Made by a program: the position numbers and the translations under genes
The notes under the pieces: model-generated
Databases searched by the model: none
What the model saw: only the letters and a program-made list of their open reading frames with translations
Told to the model about the DNA's origin: nothing
From: Arthrobacter globiformis NBRC 12137
Lineage (GTDB): Bacteria > Actinomycetota > Actinomycetes > Actinomycetales > Micrococcaceae
Length of the DNA stretch: 64,000 bases
NCBI RefSeq assembly: GCF_000238915.1
Contig: NZ_BAEG01000085.1
Location: 186,001 to 250,000, forward strand
Direction: 5' to 3'
Part shown: positions 1-7,480 of the stretch, piece after piece
How positions within the stretch are numbered: position 1 is the first letter of the stretch
Layout of the letters: each line of letters opens with the position of its first letter

Positions 1-312
1 GTTTCGGGTCCAGTAGCCGCCGGGACGGGTGCTGGTGCGGACCTGCCAGCCCGAACGGATGATGAGCAGCAGGAAGAAGGCGTTCAGGAAATGCTGCCAG
101 GCCAGCCACGCAGGGAAGCCGACAGGGGCGCCGGCAGGAAGCTCCGAATGCCCCGGGTACGAAGCCAGGAAGGACTGTACGCCGGAAAGGCCGGTGGCCC
201 ACTTTGCGAGCAGAACCACCACCACTGCAGCCACGAGGACCGCCGGCACGGTCCAGTAAATCCTGGACCGCTTGCCTTTCGCAGCGCCGGTTTTGTTCTT
301 CGTTGTGGACAT
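1..312 (-). CDS. Cytochrome b/b6-domain membrane protein (5' part only)
   Basis: The gene runs off the left edge; the 104 residues visible are the N-terminus. After a short Lys/Arg-rich cytoplasmic start there is a membrane segment at about residues 19-37, then an extracytoplasmic stretch, then a second segment at about 69-90 containing WQHFLNAFF. A His at that place is typical of a b-type heme ligand in the cytochrome b/b6-domain proteins of Arthrobacter relatives. The ATG at 312-310 is preceded by GAGAGGA about 10 bases upstream. The family assignment rests on two segments only, so the electron-transfer role is inferred. Confidence 0.55.
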   Translation of the reverse strand, partial: MSTTKNKTGAAKGKRSRIYWTVPAVLVAAVVVVLLAKWATGLSGVQSFLASYPGHSELPAGAPVGFPAWLAWQHFLNAFFLLLIIRSGWQVRTSTRPGGYWTRN

Positions 313-434
313 CGAAACTACATTCCTCTCGAGGATGACTGAGTCGGGCATCTGCCGCGCAGAAGCGCTCGGGCCCTGCGAAAGAGAATACTAGGAACAG
401 CCAATACGTGAACAAAAGCTACCGGGAAAAGCAA

Positions 435-469
435 GAGACCCCGACCGGCTTGTCACCGGTCGGGGCCTC
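435..469 (-). terminator. Terminator of the first tRNA-fMet gene
   Basis: A GC-rich inverted repeat (arms built on GGCCCCGACCGG and CCGGTCGGGGTC, 6-base loop) lies just downstream of the tRNA gene on the minus strand and is followed by CTTGCTTTTCC. It reads as an intrinsic terminator. Confidence 0.75.
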
Positions 470-473
470 TTCA

Positions 474-550
474 TGGTTGCGGGGACAGGATTTGAACCTG
501 TGACCTCTGGGTTATGAGCCCAGCGAGCTACCGAACTGCTCCACCCCGCG
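474..550 (-). tRNA. tRNA-fMet(CAT), initiator, CCA encoded
   Basis: Read on the minus strand this folds as a 77-base cloverleaf with anticodon CAT. The first acceptor position is C facing A72, an unpaired end, and the anticodon stem has three consecutive G:C pairs. Both are hallmarks of the bacterial initiator tRNA rather than the elongator tRNA-Met. The 3' CCA is encoded (bases 476-474). The body is identical to the second copy at 697-770. Confidence 0.95.
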
Positions 551-656
551 TCGCTTGATCAACTGTACCCTACTTTCGCGGCCGCTTTGACCACGGCCGC
601 TGCGCCCGGACCGGGCGGCACTCCGGGGAGTGCAACCGTCAGCCGGACAGCAAAAA

Positions 657-684
657 ACCCGGACCACCAAACGGTGATCCGGGT
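657..684 (-). terminator. Terminator of the second tRNA-fMet gene
   Basis: A 12-bp stem (ACCCGGATCACC with GGTGGTCCGGGT, one mismatch, 4-base loop) is flanked by A6 on the left and T7 on the right. It can therefore terminate transcription on either strand; here it serves the minus-strand tRNA gene. Confidence 0.85.
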
Positions 685-696
685 TTTTTTCTTCAG

Positions 697-770
697 TTGC
701 GGGGACAGGATTTGAACCTGTGACCTCTGGGTTATGAGCCCAGCGAGCTACCGAACTGCTCCACCCCGCG
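697..770 (-). tRNA. tRNA-fMet(CAT), initiator, CCA not encoded
   Basis: The sequence is identical over the tRNA body to the copy at 474-550, with the same C1/A72 mismatch, CAT anticodon and G:C-rich anticodon stem. The three bases after the discriminator read CTG, so the CCA end must be added by the nucleotidyltransferase. The four bases on the 5' side (TCGC on the plus strand) are also shared with the first copy, which points to a local duplication. Confidence 0.95.
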
Positions 771-847
771 TCGCAAGAACTACTCTACCGGCCGGTGAAC
801 AGGAGGCCAAATCCAAACGACGTGATCTGCGTCTCCGCCAAAGCGAA

Positions 848-884
848 AGGCCGGCCCATCCCCTTTTGCGGGGAGGGCCGGCCT
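848..884 (-). terminator. Terminator after the UPF0182 gene
   Basis: A long stem (AGGCCGGCCC with GGGCCGGCCT, extended by CCCC/GGGG around a TTTTG loop) starts 20 bases past the stop codon of the minus-strand gene. There is only a short T run after it. Confidence 0.7.
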
Positions 885-903
885 CTTCTCACTCGGCTGT
901 CGG

Positions 904-3885
904 TCAGCTGCTGGGTGACGGGGTAGGCGTAGCTGACGGCGACGTCGGGGTGCTGGCCGTTCCGGTACCGGCAATCCTCGCCTCGGCATCGAGCGCCTTC
1001 TTCAGCGCATCCGACAGTTTCTTCTGCTCGTCGCCGTACGCCGCGAAGTCGCCCTTCGCCAGCGCTTCCTGGCCCGCCTTGATCGCGGCGTTGGCTTCGT
1101 CCAGGGCTGCCTTCAGCGCCGCCCTGGCATCCGCCGAGCCCGTTGAAGGCGGCGTGGTGCCCGGAGACGTCGGCGTCTTGCCGTTTGTCGCGTCTCCGGC
1201 CTGGGCCCCTGACCGGCCGCCGAACAGCTGGTTCAGGGCCGCATCCAATGTGGGAGCGAAGCCGATCTTGTCACCGAACGCCACGAGCACGCGCTGCAGC
1301 GTCGGGTAGGACGTTTCGCCTGTGGACCGCAGGTACACGGGCTGGATGTAGAGCATTCCGCGGCCGGCGGGAAGCGTCAGCAGGTTGCCGTTAAGCACAT
1401 CCGAGGCACCCTGGCGCAGCAGGTTCAGCGCTTGGGAGACCGTGGGGTCCGAGTTGAACTTGTTCTGCGCCTGGCCGGGGCCGGGAACCTGGGCTTCCGG
1501 CGGAACCTGCAGGAGCCGCAACTGTCCGTAGCTTTCCGCCTTCACGCCCTTCTTGGAGCCCGCGTCGGAATCGGCCGCGAGGAATCCGTAGAGGACGTTG
1601 CGGGCGTTGTTGTTGACCACCTGCGGAATGTAGGAGGAGGTGAGTTGGAACGCGGGGGCCTTCTGGTCCGGCATCTGCAGCGACATGTAGAACGGAGGCT
1701 GCTTCACTTCCTGGGACACGGTGGGATCGTTCGGAACGCTCCACGCGTCGTCGTTCTTGTAGAAGCTCACGGGATCGGTCACGTGGTAGCGGCCAAGGAG
1801 CTCACGCTGCACCTTGAACAGGTCCTCCGGGTAGCGGACGTGGCTCATGACCGCGGCCGACATCTCCGAGTAGGGCTTCAGGGTGGAAGGGAACACCTTC
1901 TGCCAGGCCTTCAGGAGCGGATCCTGGTCATCCCAGGCGTAGAGCGTGACGGAACCGTCGTACGCGTCCACAGTGGCCTTAACCGAGTTGCGGATGTAGT
2001 TGACGGAGCTGTTGGGCAGCGCCACGTTGCGCCCCGCGGTGGTTTGTGAATCCGTGGTGGCGTCGGAAAGCTGTTCCTGCTGCGAGTACGGGTAGTACTG
2101 GCTGGTGGTATAGCCATCGACGATCCACTTGACCCGTCCGTCAACGACGGCCGGGTAAGCGTTGCCATCGACCGTCAGGTACGGCGCCACCTTCTGCACG
2201 CGTTCCCGCGGGTTGCGTTCGTACAGGATCTGGGAGGCTTCGTTCACGCCGTCGGACAGCAGCAGGTCAGAGGACTGGAACTTGATCGAGTACAGGACCT
2301 TGTTGAAGAAGCTGCCGACGTTCGGGCCGCCGTTTCCGGTGAACGTGTACTGTGTCTCGCCGCCCTCCCTGGAGGCCGGACGGTCCTGTTCGCGGGGCGA
2401 AGCGCCTTCCGGCGCGCCCACGATCGAGTAGTCCGGGGAGTCCTCACCGAAGTAGATCCGGGGTTCGTAGGTCTTGTCGTTGCCGAGGACGCCGGTGGAC
2501 GGGATGCCGGACTGCAGGAACTCCGGCTTTCCGTCGGCCGTGAACTTGTTGCCCTTCGCGGCAACAACACCGTAGCCGTGGGTGTACACGACATGGCGGT
2601 TCAGCCAGGACTGTTGGTCGGCACTCAGGCCGTCCGGGTTCAGCTCGCGCACGGCGATGACGGTGTCCTGCATCTTGCCGTCCACCATGTACCGGTCGAC
2701 GTTGAGCGCCTTGGGGAACTGGTAGTACGGGCGGAACTGTTCAAGCTGTGAGAAGGCATCCGAGATGAGATTCGGATCCAGGAGCCGGATGTTTGCTGTG
2801 GTCTGCGCGTCCGGGGCAAGGGCGCCGGCCGTGGTGGTGGTGGTGGCGTTGTACCGCTCCACCTTCACCTGGTCCAGGCCGTAGGCTGCCCGCGTCATGC
2901 CGATGTTGCGCTCGATGTACTTCCGTTCCAGGGTCTGCTCGGAAGGGCGGACCTGGAACTGCTGGATGACCCACGGGTAGACACCGCCGGCCAGGATGGA
3001 GGTGATGACCAGCATCGCCGTACCGATGACCGGAAGCCGCCATTTGCCGATGACGGCAGCGACGATGAAGAGGATGGCCACGAGGGCCGCCGCCACGGCC
3101 AGGATCGCCTTCGTGGGGATGACGGCGTTGACGTCGGTGTACAGGGCGCCCGCCCAGCGGCCGCCGCTGTTCTGCAGTGCCGAGTAGCGGTCCAGCCAGA
3201 AGTTGATGCCCAGCAGGATCAGGAATGAGGCGCCGGTGACGGCGAGGTGGATCTGCGCGGCGCGGCTGGTGAAGATGCCGCGCTCCATGATCCTGATGCT
3301 GCCGTAGAGGTAGTGCGTGAGAATGCCCGCAATGCCGGCCACGATCGCCACGCTGATCAGGAATCCGGTGACGAAGCCCAGGAACGGCAGCGTCATCAGG
3401 TAGAAGCCGATGTCGAGCCCGAACTCAGGATCCTTCTGGCCGAAGGACTCCTGGTTGAAGAACAGCATGACCTTCTGCCACTGGCTGGAGGCGGCGCTGC
3501 CGGCGAAGAGCCCGAACAGCACGGGCAGCCCGACCATGACCACCCGCCGGACGGGTTCCAGCTGCGCCTGGTAGCGGTTGAGGTTATCCCGGATTTCGGA
3601 GTCCGGCGCGTACACCGGCCGGGCGTGGTACGCGATGCGGATCGCATAAAACACGGCCGCGAACATGAGGAGGAAGCCGGCGGCAAAAATGCCGATCCTC
3701 GCCAGGTTCTCCGTCAGGAACACCTGGAAGTAGCCCAACTGCTGGTACCACAGGACGTCCGTCCACACATTGGCGAAGAAGATGAACCCGACAACAACCA
3801 GCGCAACGACGATGAGCGTGGGCGTCAAAGCACCGCGCCTTGTCTGGAGTTTTCCGGGCGGGGTGGGGCTGGCAGGACGGGACAA
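904..3885 (-). CDS. UPF0182 family integral membrane protein
   Basis: This 993-residue protein matches the actinobacterial UPF0182 (COG1615) family. It has about seven membrane segments in the first 320 residues (for example residues 22-40 and 60-82), then a large extracytoplasmic domain. The C-terminus, from about residue 900, is a Pro/Ser/Thr-rich linker, an Ala/Lys helix with coiled-coil character and a final PTSPSATPTPSPSS tail. The start is TTG at 3885-3883, supported by GAGG seven bases upstream; an ATG reading is not available in frame nearby. The family has no established biochemical role. It is first in a pair with the YlbL gene just upstream, the order I recall at M. tuberculosis Rv3193c-Rv3194c. 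Confidence 0.93.
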   Translation of the reverse strand: MSRPASPTPPGKLQTRRGALTPTLIVVALVVVGFIFFANVWTDVLWYQQLGYFQVFLTENLARIGIFAAGFLLMFAAVFYAIRIAYHARPVYAPDSEIRDNLNRYQAQLEPVRRVVMVGLPVLFGLFAGSAASSQWQKVMLFFNQESFGQKDPEFGLDIGFYLMTLPFLGFVTGFLISVAIVAGIAGILTHYLYGSIRIMERGIFTSRAAQIHLAVTGASFLILLGINFWLDRYSALQNSGGRWAGALYTDVNAVIPTKAILAVAAALVAILFIVAAVIGKWRLPVIGTAMLVITSILAGGVYPWVIQQFQVRPSEQTLERKYIERNIGMTRAAYGLDQVKVERYNATTTTTAGALAPDAQTTANIRLLDPNLISDAFSQLEQFRPYYQFPKALNVDRYMVDGKMQDTVIAVRELNPDGLSADQQSWLNRHVVYTHGYGVVAAKGNKFTADGKPEFLQSGIPSTGVLGNDKTYEPRIYFGEDSPDYSIVGAPEGASPREQDRPASREGGETQYTFTGNGGPNVGSFFNKVLYSIKFQSSDLLLSDGVNEASQILYERNPRERVQKVAPYLTVDGNAYPAVVDGRVKWIVDGYTTSQYYPYSQQEQLSDATTDSQTTAGRNVALPNSSVNYIRNSVKATVDAYDGSVTLYAWDDQDPLLKAWQKVFPSTLKPYSEMSAAVMSHVRYPEDLFKVQRELLGRYHVTDPVSFYKNDDAWSVPNDPTVSQEVKQPPFYMSLQMPDQKAPAFQLTSSYIPQVVNNNARNVLYGFLAADSDAGSKKGVKAESYGQLRLLQVPPEAQVPGPGQAQNKFNSDPTVSQALNLLRQGASDVLNGNLLTLPAGRGMLYIQPVYLRSTGETSYPTLQRVLVAFGDKIGFAPTLDAALNQLFGGRSGAQAGDATNGKTPTSPGTTPPSTGSADARAALKAALDEANAAIKAGQEALAKGDFAAYGDEQKKLSDALKKALDAEARIAGTGTASTPTSPSATPTPSPSS

Positions 3886-4010
3886 ACTCGTACCTCATAG
3901 CTTTTTAGTTGCTGTTCTTTAATTTTAAGTTGTGGAGGGCCTGCATAGCGCCGGCACCGGCTGTCAATTAGTGCCACGAGCGGACCGGAGCCTTAGTTCC
4001 TCGATTTAGT

Positions 4011-5171
4011 CTAGTTGTTGGTGCAGGCCGGAAGTCCCGACGTGTCGGCACCCTTGGCGGCCAACTCCACGGCGGACTTTGCTTCGTCCAGGTTTTCCAC
4101 CTTGACCACCTGCAGCCCGTCCGGAACATGCCCTACAACCTCCGCGCAGTTCGCCGCCGGGGCCAGGAACATAGAGGCACCGTCAGCCCGGGCACCGTGC
4201 ATCTTCACCGCGATACCGCCGATCGGGCCAACCACGCCGTCGGGGCTGATGGTGCCGGTCCCCGCGATGTGCTTTCCGCCGGTGAGATTTCCGGGCGTCA
4301 GGGTGTCCATGATGCCCAGGGCGAACATCATCCCGGCACTCGGGCCGCCCACCTTGTCCAGGGAAATCTTCACGTCGAACGGGAAAGTGAAGCGGTACTG
4401 CAGAAGTACGCCCAGGATGTACCGCCCGGAGGGGTTCTTCGCCGGCGTCACGGTTTCCGTGATCTGCTTGCCGTCCCGGCTTACGACGACGACGGCCGGC
4501 TTCCCCTTTCCGGCGGCGAGTTCTTCCTGGATCACCTCCAGTGAGGTGACAGCTTTGGCGTTGATGGACGTGAAGACGTCACCCTTCTGCAGCTTGCCCT
4601 GCGCGGCCGAGCCCTCGGACAGGTCCGCCACTTCAAGCTTCTGCCCGTAAGGAATTTCGAGCCCCTTCAGGGCCGCCGCCACAGCGTTCTCCTGCGACGT
4701 GGCCATGGCCACGGCACTCTCCTGCTGCGATTCCTCCTTGGTTACGCCAGTCGGGAAGATCAGTTCCTCGGGGTACACCGCCTTGGAGTCGTCAAGCCAC
4801 GCCGAGAACGCCTCAAAGACGCTGACGGGACCGTTGGGACCGCCGTCGACATAGACAGTGGTGAGATCGAGGTTTCCCTTGGCCGGGAATGTCTCGCGGC
4901 CGGAAACGCTGATCACGGGCTTCGTATTTTCCATGCCCAGTGTGTTGAATGTGGGCCCGGGCGATTCCACCACATACGGGACCGGCAGGACCGCGGCCGT
5001 CACGCCCAGCCCGAGCGCAAGAAGCCCGGACAGTGCCATCGCGGAGATGCGGGGATCCCTCCCCCGGACGCGCCGGGACCGTCGGGAATCCTCAGTTCCA
5101 TCGGGATTCCCGCCACCGGCGGCGGGCGCCGGGGACTCCTCTGCGGGCTGGCCGCCCTTGGTAATCGTCAC
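4011..5171 (-). CDS. YlbL-type PDZ / Lon-like (S16) serine protease
   Basis: A membrane-anchored protein with a Ser/Gly/Pro-rich cytoplasmic head, one transmembrane segment (SGLLALGLGVTAAVLP), a PDZ domain in the middle and a C-terminal Lon-type S16 domain. GGPSAGMMF carries the catalytic Ser and IAVKMHGA the catalytic Lys, so the Ser-Lys dyad looks intact. Relatives (B. subtilis YlbL, M. tuberculosis Rv3194c) cleave regulatory substrates at the membrane. I place the start at the GTG at 5171-5169 because GGAGAGG lies just ahead of it; an in-frame ATG 18 bases further upstream lies on that ribosome-binding site. Confidence 0.9.
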   Translation of the reverse strand: MTITKGGQPAEESPAPAAGGGNPDGTEDSRRSRRVRGRDPRISAMALSGLLALGLGVTAAVLPVPYVVESPGPTFNTLGMENTKPVISVSGRETFPAKGNLDLTTVYVDGGPNGPVSVFEAFSAWLDDSKAVYPEELIFPTGVTKEESQQESAVAMATSQENAVAAALKGLEIPYGQKLEVADLSEGSAAQGKLQKGDVFTSINAKAVTSLEVIQEELAAGKGKPAVVVVSRDGKQITETVTPAKNPSGRYILGVLLQYRFTFPFDVKISLDKVGGPSAGMMFALGIMDTLTPGNLTGGKHIAGTGTISPDGVVGPIGGIAVKMHGARADGASMFLAPAANCAEVVGHVPDGLQVVKVENLDEAKSAVELAAKGADTSGLPACTNN

Positions 5172-5395
5172 TGAAGGACCTCTCCGCACCGCGTCGTTCA
5201 GCGCTGCACCGCGGCCGCAGCCCGGCGGACGGCCGGGCGCAGCCTACATACGTTCCGGCTTCTAACACTACGCGTCCCGGCCTGGCGTTAGCTCTTTGCC
5301 TACAGCGAACGTCCCTGCTTTCGGCAGACAGCCGCTCCCGCACAGGGGTAGCGTGAAAGTTGATTAATAGTCACACACCGACGATCGGCGGGATC

Positions 5396-6820
5396 ATGAC
5401 CTCCAATCCACTCAATCCGTCCAACGGCGACGAAAATCCAAAGGATCCGCTGGCGGAGATGCTGCAGAACCTCATGGGCGGCAAGGGCCTGGGTGACATC
5501 GACCCCGCCGAACTGGCCAAAGCCGCCGGGCTGCCCAACGATCCCAACCTGCTGGCCCAGATGTTCTCCCAGGTGCAGGCCATGATGAGCGCGCCTTCGG
5601 AAGGCCCCGTCAACTGGAAACTCGCCCACGACAACGCCCGCCGGGTGGCCGCCGGCAGCTCCGACCCCTCCGTCACGTCCGCACAGTCCCGCGAAGTGGA
5701 TGAGGCGCTGCGGCTTGCAGAGCTCTGGCTGGACCAGGTCACGGACCTGCCCGCTACCGGCCTCATCGGCAAGGCCTGGTCCCGCGCCGAATGGGTCGAG
5801 GAAACACTCGGCACCTGGAAGCGGCTGACGGAGCCCGTGGCCAACAGCGTGGCCAACGCCCTCTCCACCGCCATGACGGAGCAGATGCCGGAGGAGATGA
5901 AGTCCATGATGGGCGGCGCCTCGTCCATGCTGCAGAACGTTGGCGGCGCCATCTTCGGCATGCAGCTGGGCCAGGCCATCGGAGCACTCTCCACCGACGT
6001 GGTTAGCTCCACGGACATCGGCGTTCCGCTGGCCGACCTGGAGATGGCGCTGCTTCCCGGCAACGTGGCCAAGTTCGGCGAGGGGCTCAGCCTGCCCGAG
6101 AACGACATCCGGCTCTTCCTTGCCGTCCGCGAGGCGGCACACGCCCGTCTGTTCGTCCAGGTTCCGTGGCTTCGCGGGCATCTGCTGGGCGCCATTGAGG
6201 CCTACGCCCGCGGCATTCACATCGACACGTCGCGGATCGAGGAGCTCGCCCGGGACCTTGACCCGAGCAACCCGGAGGGTATCCAGGAAGCCCTGTCGCA
6301 GGGCGTCTTCATGCCGCAGCGCACGCCGGAACAGGACCAGGCACTGCAGAAGCTGGAGACCGCGCTGGCGCTCGTCGAGGGCTGGGTGGACGAGCTCACC
6401 GCTGCGGCCACGGAAAAGGTTCTTCCTTCCGCTGCAGCGCTGCGCGAAACGGTCCGCCGCCGCCGCGCCACTGGCGGCCCTGCGGAACATGCGTTCGCGT
6501 CCCTCGTCGGGCTGGAGCTGCGGCCCCGCCGCCTCCGCGAAGCCGCCACACTGTGGGCATCGCTCAAAGCCGAGCGCGGCATCGACGGCCGCGACGCCAT
6601 CTGGAAGCATCCGGACCTGCTCCCCACGGCCGAGGATCTTGACGATCCCAAGGGGTTCAGCGAACGCCGCAAGCTCGCCGAGGCCAGTGACAGCGAAGTG
6701 GACGACGCCCTCCAGAAGCTGTTGAACGGCGGTTTTGACAGCCCCGCCGACACCGAAGGCGAAAAGGCCGACGGCGAAAAGACGGACGAGGGCGACGAGG
6801 GCGACGCTCCGAAGAGCTAG
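5396..6820 (+). CDS. Zincin-like metalloprotease-fold protein (DUF2342 / TIGR03624)
   Basis: A cytoplasmic protein of 474 residues from the ATG at 5396. An upstream in-frame ATG at 5360 would add twelve residues unlike the family. It matches the actinobacterial Zincin_2/DUF2342 family, annotated as putative hydrolases or zinc-dependent metalloproteases and found next to the YlbL and UPF0182 genes in mycobacteria. The segment FLAVREAAHARLF holds a degenerate HExxH-like helix (EAAH), so catalysis is uncertain. The last 40 residues are Glu/Asp/Lys-rich and probably disordered. It is transcribed divergently from ylbL. Confidence 0.85.
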   Translation: MTSNPLNPSNGDENPKDPLAEMLQNLMGGKGLGDIDPAELAKAAGLPNDPNLLAQMFSQVQAMMSAPSEGPVNWKLAHDNARRVAAGSSDPSVTSAQSREVDEALRLAELWLDQVTDLPATGLIGKAWSRAEWVEETLGTWKRLTEPVANSVANALSTAMTEQMPEEMKSMMGGASSMLQNVGGAIFGMQLGQAIGALSTDVVSSTDIGVPLADLEMALLPGNVAKFGEGLSLPENDIRLFLAVREAAHARLFVQVPWLRGHLLGAIEAYARGIHIDTSRIEELARDLDPSNPEGIQEALSQGVFMPQRTPEQDQALQKLETALALVEGWVDELTAAATEKVLPSAAALRETVRRRRATGGPAEHAFASLVGLELRPRRLREAATLWASLKAERGIDGRDAIWKHPDLLPTAEDLDDPKGFSERRKLAEASDSEVDDALQKLLNGGFDSPADTEGEKADGEKTDEGDEGDAPKS

Positions 6821-6826
6821 CCGGAC

Positions 6827-6880
6827 CCGCTGGTTGAGCGGTTGGGGAGCGAAGCCCAAGTTTCGAAGCTCAACCAGCGG
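6827..6880. repeat. REP-like palindromic element between convergent genes
   Basis: A perfect 13-bp inverted repeat (CCGCTGGTTGAGC and GCTCAACCAGCGG) encloses 28 bases and is followed by TCTTTAAAA. It starts six bases after the stop of the upstream gene and ends just before the stop of the convergent gene. The CTGGTTGAGC core resembles an extragenic repeat I recall from Arthrobacter-type genomes. It could double as a bidirectional terminator. Confidence 0.7.
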
Positions 6881-6883
6881 TCT

Positions 6884-7480
6884 TTAAAAAGCCGGTTCCT
6901 CTGCTTCGCCGGGCGCCAGACCGCGCGACGTGGCAAACGACACGCCCTCCAGGAAAGCCTTGGCACGTTCCGTTTCGGGGTAGGCCTCCAGCAGTTTCCA
7001 GAACGCCGCGTTATGCCCAGCCACCAGCAGGTGCGCCAGTTCATGCAGCAGCACATAGTCGATGACCCACTGCGGCATGGGCCGGAGCTTGTCGGACAGC
7101 CGGATGGACCCGTCCGAAGGGGTGGCCGAGCCCCAGCGGGAGTTTTGGTTGCTGACCCACCGGACCGATGTCGGGGCCGACCTGCCGCCGAGGTACCTGG
7201 CCGAAAGCTCCGCAGCGTGTGCGGCCAGCGCCGCGTCCGAGGAAGGCCGGCGCCCCGCACCGCTGGAACGCTTCTCCCCCTGGGTCCGGAGCTTCTCCAG
7301 CATCCGGTGAACCCAGTCCGCTTCCTGCGCCCTGCTGAAGTGGGCGGGGATTGCGACGACGGCGGTACCGTTCTCCCAGAAGGCCGCGACTGTACGGCGG
7401 CGCCGCGCGGAGCGGCGGACCTCTACCGGCGCCCCGTCGTGGGTGGTCAGGGGCGTGGGGGTCTCTTGTTTTCCTGGCAT
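6884..7480 (-). CDS. YgjP/SprT-like zinc metallopeptidase
   Basis: A 198-residue protein of the YgjP-like (DUF45, M48-type) family. LLHELAHLLVAGHNAAFW contains HELAH plus a third His a few residues on, the classical zinc-binding pair and third ligand. N-terminally it has a basic segment (EVRRSARRRRTVAAF) typical of the family; WVSNQNSRWGSAT precedes the catalytic helix and is also a family signature. Its ATG overlaps the TGA of uvrD2 (ATGA at 7477-7480 read on the minus strand), so it is probably translationally coupled to the helicase. The substrate is unknown. Confidence 0.88.
   Translation of the reverse strand: MPGKQETPTPLTTHDGAPVEVRRSARRRRTVAAFWENGTAVVAIPAHFSRAQEADWVHRMLEKLRTQGEKRSSGAGRRPSSDAALAAHAAELSARYLGGRSAPTSVRWVSNQNSRWGSATPSDGSIRLSDKLRPMPQWVIDYVLLHELAHLLVAGHNAAFWKLLEAYPETERAKAFLEGVSFATSRGLAPGEAEEPAF

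Noticed and set aside
5300..6859. A 519-codon frame opposite the DUF2342 gene
   Set aside because: Covers a conserved family gene on the other strand; no domain or start signal.
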